A DNA stretch of 64,000 nt from Ectobius pallidus (lineage: Eukaryota; Arthropoda; Insecta; Blattodea; Ectobiidae): contig CAXKWD010000007.1 of the NCBI GenBank assembly GCA_964059195.1, positions 1,426,001 through 1,490,000 of the forward strand, written 5' to 3'. This document shows positions 34,400-47,030 of the stretch, one piece after another. The first letter of the stretch is position 1; every line of letters starts with the position of its first letter. A program made the position numbers and the translations under genes. A model generated the notes under the pieces. It ran no database searches. It saw nothing but the letters and a program-made list of their open reading frames with translations, and was not told the DNA's origin.

Positions 34400-35265
34400 C
34401 AGATAGAGTTCAGGAGTTGTGCGTACAGTTCAAGCTGTGCTCAAGGCAGAAACCACAAAGGGGAGGAATTCAAGTTGTTCAGAAACAAGAAGTGTCTCAT
34501 GAGTAGGGGTTTGCCAATAGGCTATGATGATGTTTTCATGCGATGACCTCAGCATGGTCTGATGATAGTTGCTATAGGCAGAACTCGACGAATTAATTAA
34601 TATTCACAAGTCAAAACAAGACGACATATATGAAGCAATGGTCATTGTGTTCTCCGTGTCACTGAAAAGCACTGGGTTGCCACAAATAATACAACATTCG
34701 AAATGAACTATGTTTGGCAGTTGTATGAACATTTTTCGGAAATGGGGACCTCCCCCTTTCATTCCATATCATAGCGAATGACTTTTCCAGATTAGTTCTT
34801 TATTTGGCTATTCTATAACTCGAAGAGAGATATTATAAATACATTTCTATAATACGATTTAGTATTTTCAGCAAATATAGAAGCTATGTTCATTTGTCTT
34901 CATATGTAACTTGTTTCCAAACAGATTGTTGCCAACCAAAAGGGGCAGAATTCCACTAGGCCTGCATACGAAATTGCCAAAAAGTATTTTCATTGCTATT
35001 CTAAGCACAAGCAAACTGAAATTTACGATGCAAAATAGCCTCGTGCTCGCCTGTTAAGTTCTTCATTCTAGGCCTATATGAAGTACCTTATACGTAGTAT
35101 TTTCACCAGGAAAATAGAATCGATCGCAAGTAAACAGAAGTGATGTAAAGGTGTTAGAATTAGATGTGTGTATAACATAAAACATTTCCACAGCTTTACG
35201 TTTAACCAATATCCATAACAGATAACCAAATATTCGTGAAAGAAATCCAAGCTTCATGTGAGCAA
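34400..35265. other. Spacer, nothing recognised
   Basis: No supported gene or repeat boundary. Confidence 0.35.
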
Positions 35266-35269
35266 GATA

Positions 35270-35604
35270 GAGTAGGATTACCTCCACAAGGTCTCTGGGT
35301 TTTTACGTATATACCTTAGGAGCGAGTCTCACCGTTCATAGAGTTCCTGCGTAGGGGAGGTAGCTGCACCCTGATTGGCTTTCCCACTCCACGTGTTGTC
35401 TGTTTCTGTGTCTGCGGCATTATCCCTCCACTCAACTATTACAGTATTTTCTACCACTGGCAACATGCAGCATGATCTTTACTCTCTGCCTAGCACTGAT
35501 CTTACGCGCAACGAATCCGCGCATCTTGGTAACGAGACGTAACGAGAAGCTCGCTGGCTGGGTTAGTCTTCAAGGCCAGAGACTTTGTGGGAGTAATCCT
35601 ACTC
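35270..35604. mobile_element. TA-flanked MITE, copy 2
   Basis: GAGTAGGATTACCTCCACAA and its inverse (GTGGGAGTAATCCTACTC) bound the element, with TA on both sides. It is the inverse of 22308-22662 and similar throughout, for example GGTAGCTGCACCCTGATTGG. Confidence 0.85.
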
Positions 35605-35884
35605 TAACCCCTTGTGTCTGCACCTTTTACATTGTTGTGTTTCTGTGTTTACAGGTAAGTAGCAGTGTGACGTCATTGTAGAGGTAAGCTAACTGCCTTT
35701 AAGGTAATGTTTGCCACAGCTTATGTTAAATTGTGACTAGTGATGTACTCAAAAGCAATTAAATGAATTTGGTGCGATAAAATGAAAATATACGATAGAC
35801 CCATTTAGAGAATTTACATCAAAACAAGTATATAATGAAATCGGTAAAAAACCTAATGTAAAACACATAACTTCCTCTATTGTC

Positions 35885-36071
35885 TCATAGTATAATATGC
35901 TAGAACATTCTCTTCGTGTAAATTGGTTGTAAAAATGAAGAGAATGTCGTTGCCACATCGTATCGCATCCCCGAAGGATACATAACCCAAATAAAATCTT
36001 ATTAATGCACTCACGTAACTTTCTCTACTCTAAGCATGGCCAATACATTTTTTCTCACTTCACATTCTGAT
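35885..36071. repeat. R3 segment, continued at 38449 after a hAT insertion
   Basis: CATCCCCGAAGGATACATAA to CACATTCTGAT here, and ATAGAACAAGAG onwards at 38449, align with the continuous sequence at 21720-21940. Confidence 0.75.
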
Positions 36072-36223
36072 TAGGGTGGCCATTTCTAAAATGTCAGAAA
36101 GGAGGACACACTTCTTCGGTAATCTAGCATAGTATAAAACTTCGGGAATGGACGGCTGGACAGCAGATATTACATGGTATAATCCTGACCAATTTTACTT
36201 AATAACTGCATTTATATAAAACT

Positions 36224-37705
36224 AGCATGTGCCCGCGGCTTCGCCCGCGATGATTATTTCAAGAATAAAAAATTTAAAATTAAGAGCATGATAGTTAAAT
36301 CATTATATTTATTAACACCTAAATCACGTGAATTACATACCACGATTAGATAGCGTCGCCTGGTAAAAGCGATCTCAGATTCGAGTTCCTTGGCCCAGAA
36401 AATCCCTCTATAGTGAGTTTCGTCCAAATCGAACGATGTTTAACCATATTTAGGTCTATGTTGATTATCCCTCTTCCGTGTAGGTTGAAAATTTCATATG
36501 TCTACGGGCCTTGACATTCTAAACAAATGAATCGACCAGCGTGGGCTTACAACATTCAAGCGATCGCGATGCTTTTATTTCCACGGTATGACAAAAATAG
36601 CCAAAGCCAACTGCAATTGATTTGACATTGAAATGTATTGCTGAAATCTGATGCTTCGACAGCGCTAAAATCACGTTTTCTGCCAGTTTTTCACTCATAA
36701 CTCGCGAACGAAAGCTAAAATTTAAAATTCGGCTTCGAGGTGCATTCGCCCACCTTTCAGTCCATCTATCTTTAAAATTTCAGATCTCTGCGTTCAGTAG
36801 ATTTCGATGGGCATCGTGGACAGACAGACAAACAGCATGTGCCCGCATGTGCCCGCGGCTTCCCCCGCGATAATTATTTCAAAAATTAAAAACTAAAAAT
36901 TAAGAGCATAGTTAAATCATTATAATTATTAACACCTAAATCACGTGGAGTGCATTCCACGATTATGTAGCGTCCCCTGGTAAAAGCGACCTCAGATTCG
37001 AGTTCCTTGGCCCAGAAAACTCCGGTATAGTGAGTTTCGTTCAAATCGAACACTGTTTGACCATATTTAGGGTTGATTATCCTTCTTCCGTGTAGGTTGA
37101 AAATTTCATATGTCTACGGGCCTTGACATTCTAAACAAATGAATCGACCAGCGTGGGCTTACAACATTCTAGCGATCGCGATGCTTTTATTACCACGGTA
37201 TGACAAAAATAGCCAAAGCCAACTGCAATTGATTTGACATTGAAATGTATTACTGAAATCTGATGCTTCGACAGCGCTAAAATCACGTTTTCTGCCAGTT
37301 TTTCACTCACAACTCGCGAACGAAAGCTAAAATTAAAAATCCGGCTTTGATGCGCATTCGCCCACCTTTCAGCCCATCTATGTTTAAAATTTCAGATCTC
37401 TGCGTTCAGTAGATTTCGCTGGGCATCGTGGACAGACAGACAAACACGTCCTTTTATTATTTTAAGATAGCATGTGCCCGCGGCTTCGCCCGCGATAATT
37501 ATTTCAAAAATTAAAAATTAAGAGCATAATAGTTAAATCATTAAATTAACACCTAAATCATGTGGACTACATATCACGATTAGATAGCGTCACCTGGTAA
37601 AAGCGACCTCAGATTCGAGTTCTTTGGCCCAGAAAACCCCTGTATAGTGAGTTTCGTCCAAATCGAACAACGTTTGACCATATTTAGGCTAATATTGATT
37701 ATCCC

Positions 37706-37774
<69 letters not shown>

Positions 37775-38150
37775 CATCCTCTTCGGTGTAGGTTGAAAAT
37801 TTCATATTATGTTTGCGTCCCTTGACATTAAAAACAAATGAATCGACCAGCGTGAGCTACAACATTCAAGTGATCGCGATGCTTTTATGTCGAAAGAATG
37901 ACAAAAATAGCCAATGCCTAGTGTAATTGATTTGTAGGCCCTATTACTGAAAACTCATGCTTCGAAAACGCAATAAATACACGTTTTCTGCCCGTTTTTC
38001 ACTCATAACTCACGAACGAAAGCGAAAATTAAAATTCCGGCTTCGTGGTGCACATTCCGACCCTTTAGTCCGCCTATGTATAAAATTTCAGACAGACAGA
38101 CAGACCAAGGACAGACGGAGGACAGACACTTCCTTTTATTAATATAGATA
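36224..38150 (+). repeat. R2 repeat, three head-to-tail copies
   Basis: Units start at about 36224, 36834 and 37469, each with GCATGTGCCCGCGGCTTC. They run through the shared phrases GCGATCGCGATGCTTTTA and TCAGATCTCTGCGTTCAGTA (the latter in the first two units), and end in GACAGACAGAC plus TCCTTTTATTA. The first junction has a 13-bp stutter (GCATGTGCCCGC twice). Unit 3 carries an AAT run (37708-37773). Single copies exist at 44439, 50652 and, inverse, 49497. Confidence 0.85.
37708..37773. repeat. AAT microsatellite within R2 unit 3
   Basis: A perfect run of about 22 units replaces the short TTATCCCTCTTC seen in sister units. The poly-isoleucine frame across it is meaningless. Confidence 0.95.
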
Positions 38151-38566
38151 AATGATAGTAACTTACTCTATCATCGTATGGACAAGCGTGGCATCCTTAG
38201 GAATAGATTCAGATTTTTCTGCGGCACCAACTAAACAAATGATAGTATCGACAAGCGTGCCAACCTTAGGATTGCCAGGAACATACGGGAAAATACAAAT
38301 TTTATTAATATGCTTGACCGATCCATCAGAGTCTCGAAAAGGGGGACAAATCAACGTCTGGCATAAAACCGCGCCGGATGGAGGACTGCTTAACAAAAAG
38401 CCTTACAGTCCGGCCAAAAGCCGGACTTCTGGCCCCCCTGATTCTGATATAGAACAAGAGTGTGCATTCATTTGTTTCAACCTCATGCAAAGCCTTACTG
38501 TTTACCAGGCAAGACTGAGTTTCTACAAACAGTGGGTGGCTTACAACTACTCTTCAGATAAGTTTT

Positions 38567-40076
38567 ACTTCCTCTGCCCGTACCATAGGTACTGAGGAAG
38601 TATTGTTTTCGACCCCCAAATTCGAAGTTGAGTTTTTAACATATACACACGTTTCAAGGCCCCCTGAATCCAGAAATACTATTTTTGGAAACATGTCTGT
38701 GTGTCAGTATGTGTGTGTCTGTCTGTCTGTCTGTCTGTGTGGAATATCTGTGAACAAGCTAGCTCCAAAACGGAAAATCGTATGAAAACAAAATTTCGTA
38801 TCTGAGTCAGGTACCTTCCGAAGATGTGAGCTGAAGATTGGCGACAAGTTTCTCTTATTTTTAAGGGGACTTTACATGAAGAATTTTTCGTTTTTCGCGG
38901 TTTTATCGAAAACGGCTCTAACGATTTTCTTTAAATTTTGCACATGGCTTATACTAAGAGCTAAAACTTTTATTTGAAACATTTTTTTCGAAAAAATTCT
39001 CTGAAGGGTAGTTATAAGCCACCCACTGAGAATACACGCTCTTTGCAATACGGCCTCATGTAACGGAAAGTCGTAGGAAAACAATTTTTTTTTATTTGGG
39101 TTAGGTACCTTCTGAGGCTGTGACACGAAGAGTGGCGACAACTTTCCCTTACTTTTAAGGGGACTTTACACGAATAAATTTTCGTTTGCCACGATTTTCT
39201 AAAAAACGGCTCTAACGATTTTCTTTAAATTTTGCACATGGGTTGCTTATACCAAGAGTTAAAACTTTTATTTGAAACTTTTTTAAAAAAAATTCTCTGA
39301 AGGGTGGTTGTAAACTACCCACTGTTTGTAGATATTCTGTCTTGCCTGGTGAACAACTCAATATGCGGACATTCTCGGCCTCTTATTCTATATGAGTGAG
39401 AAAGATGTATTGTTGGCCATGCTTACCGTAAAGAAATATCTGAGGGGAATATTCGATAAATTTCGGAAATTATTCTGAATGGCGGAAAGTTCAATAAACG
39501 TTTGCAGTCACTTGTTTTTTCTTATTTTCTTAGTTAGGCCATAGCCTGTGTTTTAGTCGCAACATTCAAATGAGGGGCTATAAGGAATTTACAGCATAGT
39601 TAGCGAAAAATTGTGTCTTGCGATTCTGTATAAGGCTATGTGAATACTGCTAACTTTTATTTGGGCAGAGGAAGTTATGTGACTTTCACATCAGATTTTT
39701 TGTGAGAAAATGTTGCGAATAAAATTTTTGCTCTTAAGTTAGTATAAGCACCTCATGTAAAAAAAAATCAAGAAAAATCGATAGAGCCATGTAATGTGCC
39801 ATTAAAAGCAAACAAAATTAATCGTCAGTCTTCGAGTCACTTCCCCAGAAGATACCTTACCCAAATACAACATTTTGTTTTCATGCGATTTTTCGTTCAC
39901 AGACACACACACACATACACAGACGTATTTCTCAAAATAGTTTATTTATTTATTTATTTATTTTATTCAGGGAACTCTAAACGTGTATTTATATTAAAAA
40001 GTTAACTTGGAATTTCGAGGTAGAATACATACTTCCTCTGCTTACAGTAGCTAAGGTACGGGCAGAGGAAGTAATA
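38567..40076. mobile_element. R3 element with long terminal inverted repeats, copy 2
   Basis: The left arm TTTTACTTCCTCTGCCCGTA and GACCCCCAAATTCGAAGTTG is matched by the right arm CTTGGAATTTCGAGGTAGAA ... GGGCAGAGGAAGTAATAAAA. Both arms contain TCTG/CA-type runs. Two direct internal repeats about 285 bp apart (from 38870 and 39155) share CGGCTCTAACGATTTTCTTT. A TTTA run lies at 39941-39963. Confidence 0.7.
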
Positions 40077-40109
40077 AAACGATAAATTTACGACGACTAT
40101 TTCACTCAC

Positions 40110-41224
40110 ACGCCGCGTGTTTGATATTCGCGAATAACGATTAGCAATTCCTGGGATATAGACCAGTCACGGTGGTTTATGTCTTATAATATCCTTCCTC
40201 GGATGGCAAGGATGCAATTTTATCTAATAAAACGTCAGCTCGTTACTTGACACGTAAGGTATCAAACGTACAATGATTAATACGTCACATGCTGCCATCA
40301 GCAGAATGAAAACACATTATTTTATACAACATAAGTTGTTTGGAATTGGAAATAATGTAAATGTGTATGATTAAAAACGCAATTTAAATTCGGTGCTTTT
40401 ATTCTGTTCTGCTGTTGGCTTATCTGGATTAAGTTAACTATGTCTTATATGCACCATTGGTAGCACTGGTCACAACATGGTAACTCGAATCGATTCATGG
40501 ACGGTTGATTCATAGTATGCCGTGATCTCGCAGCTGTTAAGTTTTGTTTTTATATAATAAAAGTCTTACAAATAATCCAGTTGTAACATTTATACCAGGA
40601 ATATACACAGCTGAGGAGAAAAAGTGTACAAAAATCCTTGCATAAGGCTGAATGTGTGCAACCTTTACACAGCCTGGCCCCCTTGTATAAACTTGACGTA
40701 AATAATCAAGATGACCGATATCCGTAACAGCCGGGCGTTTCGTAGATGTCTGAGATTGGATTTTGAGGCTACGCATATTCTGAGCTGCTTTTGCGGAATT
40801 ATAAACATTGTTCCTTGTTTGCGGGACATATTTCCTTACTTGTACCCATGATTACAGCTTTCTGAAAACAATATAATGAAATACTGAAACTAGGCAGACG
40901 ACGCATCGCTGTTTGCCCGCTGCTCCGTTAGATGGCTTGCAGCAGTCCTTCATAGCTAGGGGCTAGTAACGTCATGAAAAGCGTGACGTATTTGATGACG
41001 TTGCAGTACAAACCCGATGTAACCCTCGGCAGTTACACTCCGTTTATTGGTAATACGGCTTATGTAGAACTTGCGCGCAGAACAACCAAACAACCGTTCA
41101 ACCGCAGATATAAGCAGCTTTTATTAGTAAGGCTGTAAAGCACGAAAGTATTATTATTTTATAATCCGTAACAGTTTTATTCATGGAATAGTCTTAAACT
41201 CGTAAACTCTTGTGGGATTACCTA
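40110..41224 (+). repeat. R5 dispersed repeat, copy 3, interrupted
   Basis: It starts ACGCCGCGTGTTTGATATTC and ends ACTCTTGTGGGATTACCTA. Compared with 16306-16930, about 575 bp between roughly 40560 and 41137 are extra; that insert was not classified. Confidence 0.6.
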
Positions 41225-41849
41225 AGATAATTACTTGCTATGTTCTTACAATGTACTGGTCATGATTCACGAGTCACTTGTTGACCTTGACAACGACGCT
41301 ATCAGCTCCACTCCGCTTCTTATCAACTTCCGTGTTCATTCAACAGCCTTCTCGATAACAAAACTGTGCTTCTGACCTCCTGCAATAGTTTCATTCTAGT
41401 CTGTGTAGCCTACCTAAACTAATGGAACTGAATTTAACAGCTACCTCAGTCTTTGCATCTTATAGCTTCAGATGATTGCGTTATATTGTGTATACTAATC
41501 TCAACAATGTCCATTCTACAAATAAAACAACAGCCGATGGATTGTTATTATTATTATTTGTTGTGCCCATGGACTTGGTCTCCGTCTCCCATTATCCTCG
41601 CCTTCCTGTTTAAGTATTTTCTTTTCTATTTTAATTCGTACAGCAGCAGGGTTCTTCCTAGACCTGGAATTCCTTCCAACATTCCCTCGATGACGTCAGG
41701 CAGCAGGCACATGTTTCTGATCAGTCTAAAGCAGTGCTTTATCAGTTTCAAGCGATTAGTACACATATACTTTAATGTGTTGATGTTACGTAGGACGTAA
41801 TTATATAGTGGACTTGTGTCAATCTTACGACTTAGTTTTTGTCGTAATT

Positions 41850-42150
41850 TTATCTACTTACTTACTCAATGGCAAAGACAAATCTTAACCAAGGAATATT
41901 GCCTATTTTGTGTGTCCAGGAGGTCCATTGCCACGCTTACATGAGCCCGCCATTCAACCCTATTCTGTGCTAACTCCATCCAATCATCCCTCGCAAATCC
42001 TACTTCACTTAAATCTATCCTAATGCTGTCCTTCCACCTACGTCCAGGTCTTCCAAGTGTTCTCTTCCCTTCAGATATCCCAGCCAATATTTTTAAGACA
42101 TGTCTTTCCTCTCCCATGTCCAGCCCATTTCATCCTCCGTGGCGAGTACA
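41850..42150 (-). pseudogene. RTE-like LINE 3' end, minus strand
   Basis: The inverse strand reads MGEERHVLKILAGISEGKRT, then GRPGRRWKDSIRIDLSEVGF and DDWMELAQNRVEWRAHVSVA. This is the same C-terminal tail as at 8070-8260. The GTAAGTAAGTA tail lies at 41852-41862. The frame is intact over 83 codons, and only the last part of ORF2 is present. Confidence 0.8.
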
Positions 42151-42349
42151 GGTTAGTTCTAAACTGAATGCTTAGTTTATTGTTTCCACGCAACAAAGGC
42201 TAATCTTTATATTCGTCAAAACGTAAAACACTCCTTTTCAGAGCCAACAGACTGTCTCTTATCGATATCAGACTTCAGGTCCCAGGTTTAAACCTCGTGG
42301 CCGGGCAATTAGACATGGGTTTTTCATGGTTTCCATTGAAATGAATATC

Positions 42350-44430
42350 AGTTGAAATTTACTCCATAAAACACACCAGTAATAGAAATAATTGACAATC
42401 AATAGTTCCATGGCCTACCCTACTGTATAGACTCGTAGTTAAAAGGAGTATAAACACAGCTGATGTTGTCATAACGTCTAGATGCTTCAGTACGCTAATA
42501 TCTTCGCTGTTTGACTGCTGGTGGACCAACAAATTCATCTTCTTCACTCATTTATACTTTTTCAAACGAAATTTGAAATGGAAACTTGAGTAAGAAAGTT
42601 CTTTGATTTGTCTTGTTGCCAGGATTAAAGTAGCGTCCACATGAGAGCTTGAATGGAAATAAGATATGAGATGAACTAATGGTGAATCTCTACTTTTTTG
42701 GCACCAGGCATGTGATTTTCATTTCATTTGCTCACGTCAAATGTGTTTCTCAACTCCGATTGGAAATACGTGGAATCCTAGCCTATGTAGTCTGTGGCTG
42801 GTTACACGTTTGATTACTTAACGACGGGCTTATACTGCAACTTAAGCCTATGACGTCACAGCTGTTGGGCAACCTAAAAAAAATGTCAACATCTACCTGT
42901 ACTCATGTTTGTGATCCTGGAACTGCATACCTACTAGTTTTATGTTGTCCTCATGGGGGCTCAGTGCACCCCGTTACAGGCTGCTTTGCCTCAGGGGAAA
43001 CGATAATCGCCCGTAGGACATTAATCGATATTATATTCCATTGCCATTGAGTTTGATGCTTTTTAAAAATGTAAACATTGAAGGGATTTACGTAACTGAA
43101 TATGTAGGGCCTATGTAGAATCAGTTTTAAAAATTAATTAATACCGATCAATGTTTTCCCATTACATGATCCATCCACAAGAGTTTCAGATCACTGCGTG
43201 TCGTAGATTTGGCTAGACGACGCACTTCTTACAGTTCCCATGCAATGCAAGTGTATTGCCTCTCTCCTGTGCCTACAAGACAATGCTCTCGAATTGTGTT
43301 ACGGAGACCAACTCCTCGTGGCCGCATTTGCTGTTCTCTAAACTCGAAGGTCGCCGTTCAGATCTTGCTCAGAACGGGTTAGTGGGCACCCCTGATTGAC
43401 GGGTTATGGGGTGAAACTTTCCACTGCACCCTCTGCAGATTTGCAAAGCAGGACGACCTTGGCAAGTTTGTTTGTGAGGCAGCCTGTAGGTCTGCCTTCA
43501 TAGCGTCCACACCACGGGAAGTGGTCAACATGGCTACATTCTTAATGAGTTCCGATGTAGCCCAGGCCCCAAAATCAATTTCAGATTCATCCCAACTGGT
43601 TCATTATTCCTATGCCTGTGTTAACTTGAATTCTTGTTTTTCATCATTACAGCTAATGTATTTCTGTAACCCTAGTTTCGAACATTTTAACTTAAGGGGG
43701 TCAGGAGTGAAATATTCACATTTTTTAATGAATATTGGCATTATTTGCTTTTGTAAGTTATTAAAAATATTACGTACCTTAACGTATACGTTGGGTAAGC
43801 TTAAGTCTCCCTAATTAAGGGATATTAAGAAAAGTACATTCGTTAAATGCTTAAATCTTAGTGATGAAAACAAATGAGTTTTGTCAAAATTAATCTGGCT
43901 TGAGAAAATTAGTTGTAATCTGACGTACAAACGGAAAGGTTTAAAGTAATTTTCCTAAACATTTATATTCAGAACTAAATGGGTTCCACAACAACTTGGA
44001 AATTGTTACTACAGGGTTTTGACGATTTGAATAGCGCAATGGGTCATTTGTTTGTGTCCATAGTTATTAAAATTATAAGACGGAGGTCTGGGCCGGGTTT
44101 GAACCCGTAAACTGCCGAACCCGACCATTGCTTGTGCTATTTCTGAAAACTGTGAACTTGCCACTTCACTTTCCCCCTTCCATAATCATCTTTATGTTGT
44201 GATAGCACTAGGGACAAACACAAAATACCTCTAATGTCAACATTATCCACAATAATTTACCGTTTATTATCTTAATTATATTTTATTACTAGCTTAAAAG
44301 GGGTTTTGTAGTTTGTAAATTCGAAAATAACTTATAAGTCCTTTCATAGGTATTTAGAATTTGAAATTAGGAAGAACGACTTATCACACTGAAACTATGC
44401 CCTCAGAAAATGATAAATATAGTTTTGTAT
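42350..44430. other. Gene-poor stretch with possible SINE relics
   Basis: CCTCGTGGCCG (42293 and 43316) and GTTCAGATCTTGC (43358) hint at old SINEs. GGGTTTGAACCCG at about 44096 is a palindromic B-box-like site. The 97-codon frame at 43521 has no recognisable domain. Confidence 0.35.
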
Positions 44431-44438
44431 GGCTTATA

Positions 44439-45110
44439 GCAGATCCCTGCGGCTTCGCCCACGTTAATTAATCGAAAGATTAACAATTAAGAGCAAAATA
44501 ATTAAAATTTTGTATTTATTAACACTTTGCACGCGAAACATTCATAGCTCTAAACTAAACGACTGATAGGTCTAATTAATGATACAACTATAAATCCGGC
44601 TTTGAAGTGAATTCCACGATTAGAAAGCGCAGCATGGGAAAAATAACATCAGATTCGAGTTCCCTGGCCCAGAAAACCCCTGCACAGAGAGTGTCGTCTA
44701 AATCGAACAATGTTTACGCATTGAGACCTATATTCTTCCGTCTAGGTTGAAAATTTCAGATATCTGCGTGCCTTGACGTTATAAACAAATGAATCGATCA
44801 AGGTGGACTTACAACATTCAAGCGATCGCTTTTATTTCCAAGGTATGACAAAAACAGGCAAAGCCAACTTCAACTGGTATGACAACTGAAATGTATTACT
44901 GAGAACCGATGCTTCAAAAGTGCAAAATATGCACGTCTTCCCGTTTTTCGCTCATAACTCGCGAACGAAAGCTAAAATTAAAGATGTACAATGCCAGAAA
45001 CTGTCGCGGGAGTGTACTCAACAATTTCCCAAAGTTTCATGGTGATTGGATGAATGGTGTAGTAATGCATAAAGGACAAACACACATACATTCGTTTTTA
45101 TATAGATAGA
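44439..45110 (+). repeat. R2 repeat, single diverged copy
   Basis: It starts CAGATCCCTGCGGCTTCGCC, keeps TTCGAGTTCCCTGGCCCAGA and CTCATAACTCGCGAACGAAA, and ends TTTTTATATAGATAGA. Confidence 0.75.
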
Positions 45111-45339
45111 AGGAGATAGATTATTACTGAAACTGATGTTGAGTCATGTTGACAAACAGTATAACATGAACCCCTTTGATTGCGATCGTTTCAAATTTAA
45201 ACTATGTCAATGTCTTCGAAAATACTGGAGACATTTTTGTCTAAGCATGTGGATAGCGGGGAAATGTTAGATACAGGCTACGCTACGCATTAATCAGCCC
45301 ATGTTTTATTTTATTTTATGTTATTTTATTTTAGTGGGT

Positions 45340-45470
45340 ACCGGTACCTAAGACCTCCCAAAAATTCATAATCACCGTGGGGAAGTTGATTGGGTGGCTG
45401 CCTTTTACCCTGGGGATTTTTCAGTAGTGGAATATTTCCTTTGGGTGTTGTGTCCCCATAGTGTGGTCAT
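45340..45470 (+). repeat. SINE family 3 body
   Basis: GGGGATTTTTCAGTAGTGGA matches the copy at 32780. The tRNA-like head is degraded, and an ATTTT-unit run (45307-45334) precedes it. Confidence 0.5.
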
Positions 45471-45959
45471 CCCAATGCAATCACAAGCCAGCTGTTCCTA
45501 TTGGTTTAGGACTTAGATCTTACATCTGAAAGGACTAAGAAAATCTGTAAAAAGTGGCAGGTGACGGCAGTTTAAGGTAAACCGTCACATGTATAACTGT
45601 GGCTTCTTATATGTTGCACATACTAATCTGTACAATAATTTTGTGTCCGGCGCTGCTCCACACCACATGGAGTGGCCAGTCTGAATGCTTGTTTCTTGTT
45701 GCCTAGGTAACTTAAAGGTCAGAGTTGAAAATCTGGTTATTGCCGAGTTACGGAATTAGCGAGGTTCTGAGATGGGGAAGTTAGTTTGATTCCTTCTCAC
45801 GTCTTTTGAGGAAGTCCTGCGTTGAGCAGATCGGACCTTAGCTGTAAGATCAGTCAAGATTTAGGTCTATATAAACATGGGTCCTAAAATGCACTTTGTG
45901 TACACCTCAATATTGGAGACTGTTTGGTGGGACCGTAAGCACATCTCAATGTCGTTCTT

Positions 45960-46330
45960 ACAAAACAATTACCTGTCCTGTTGGAACTTCAAGCACGATG
46001 GAACTCCTGCTCTGCTCGTCATTTTCTAAATAGAAAATGGATAGGAATTCCTTGGCCTCCACGCTCGCCTGACCTGAATCCACTAGATTGTGATTTATGG
46101 GGCATTTAAAAACTCTTTTGTATGCAACACCGGTGCAAGGTGTAGGAAGTCTTCATGCTCGTATTCTTGCAGGGACACATCAACGCATCAAGGAGTCCAT
46201 GCGACGGTGGGTTGACGGAGGACATTTGATGTTCTGTTTTCGACTGATGCAGGTGTAACAAGGAAATAAAGCATTTTTGGACCCATGTTCACATAACATG
46301 ATTTCACCCTCTATATGCGAGGAATGTTTC
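45960..46330 (+). pseudogene. Tc1/mariner-type transposase C-terminal relic
   Basis: Across three frames one reads FKHDGTPA, then HFLNRKWIGIPWPPRSPDLN then PLDCDLWGI, then SLHARILAGTHQRIKE and MRRWVDGGHLMFC. HDGxPxH and W-P-PRSPDLNPLD are catalytic-core marks of IS630-Tc1-mariner transposases from the insect group often labelled Tc3/SETMAR-like. At least two frameshifts and one stop inactivate it. ACACCCTGTATA at 46348 may be its right TIR. Confidence 0.75.
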
Positions 46331-47030
46331 CCAATTGTTTTGCCTACACCCTGTATAAGTAGAGAAAGTCGTGTGAGGCTATCCCATCAGTAACTGAACA
46401 ATAAGAAATGAATATATTATAAACATAGTTACATTTCTTATCTCCTAAGGCCATGGAGTGATCAACCTAATGCCGGGGCCCCCTCCGAGACACACCACGC
46501 AGATGTTTCATCACATTTAGGAAACTTGTCCCGAGCAGGAATGGAACCTAGGATAACATGAATACGCTGTTTCACAATAAAAAGGTTGCTTGGCCATCTT
46601 CAATTGCATTTATGTCTCGGTGTGTGAAGGCATGAGATGGGTATGCGCGCCACAGTTTGGAGATGTTTGTATGCATGTCAACTGTTTTCGCGACGACTGC
46701 GACATCTAGAGGAAAGCTCTTGAGAGAAACTTTTAATTAATGTGGAATACGACGTAATTAAAACTCACGGCCCCCTGCATTTCACAAGAGCCATGGACCC
46801 ACCAATAATATCGTTTATTACTTCAAGCACATTGCTTAGTCTTTGATTCTGCTTTATCCCGATTAGTAACCTTACTGAATAGTTCTGTAACTATGAAATT
46901 TAAAATATTATGCAAGTAGTAGTAGGGATTAATAGTACATTATTAAGTGCCAGTATGGTACTTTATGAGATTGTGTGTGGGGACGAAAATTGTCTGTCCG
47001 TCTGTCTATCCGTCCGTGTGTCTGTACGCG

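Larger units (their letters stand above)
36072..38440. mobile_element. hAT element carrying a three-copy R2 tandem array
   Basis: Ends TAGGGTGGCCA and CAGGGGGGCCAGA (inverse of the right end) are flanked by the exact duplication ATTCTGAT (36064-36071, 38441-38448). The intact pre-insertion sequence, CATTCTGATACAGAACAAGA, exists at about 21840. Only some 440 bp are the hAT itself; the rest is the R2 array. A 147-codon frame across the right boundary is incidental. Confidence 0.85.

Noticed and set aside
38152..38595. 147-codon plus-strand ORF
   Set aside because: It crosses the proven right boundary of the hAT (38440) into R3, so it is a chance fusion.
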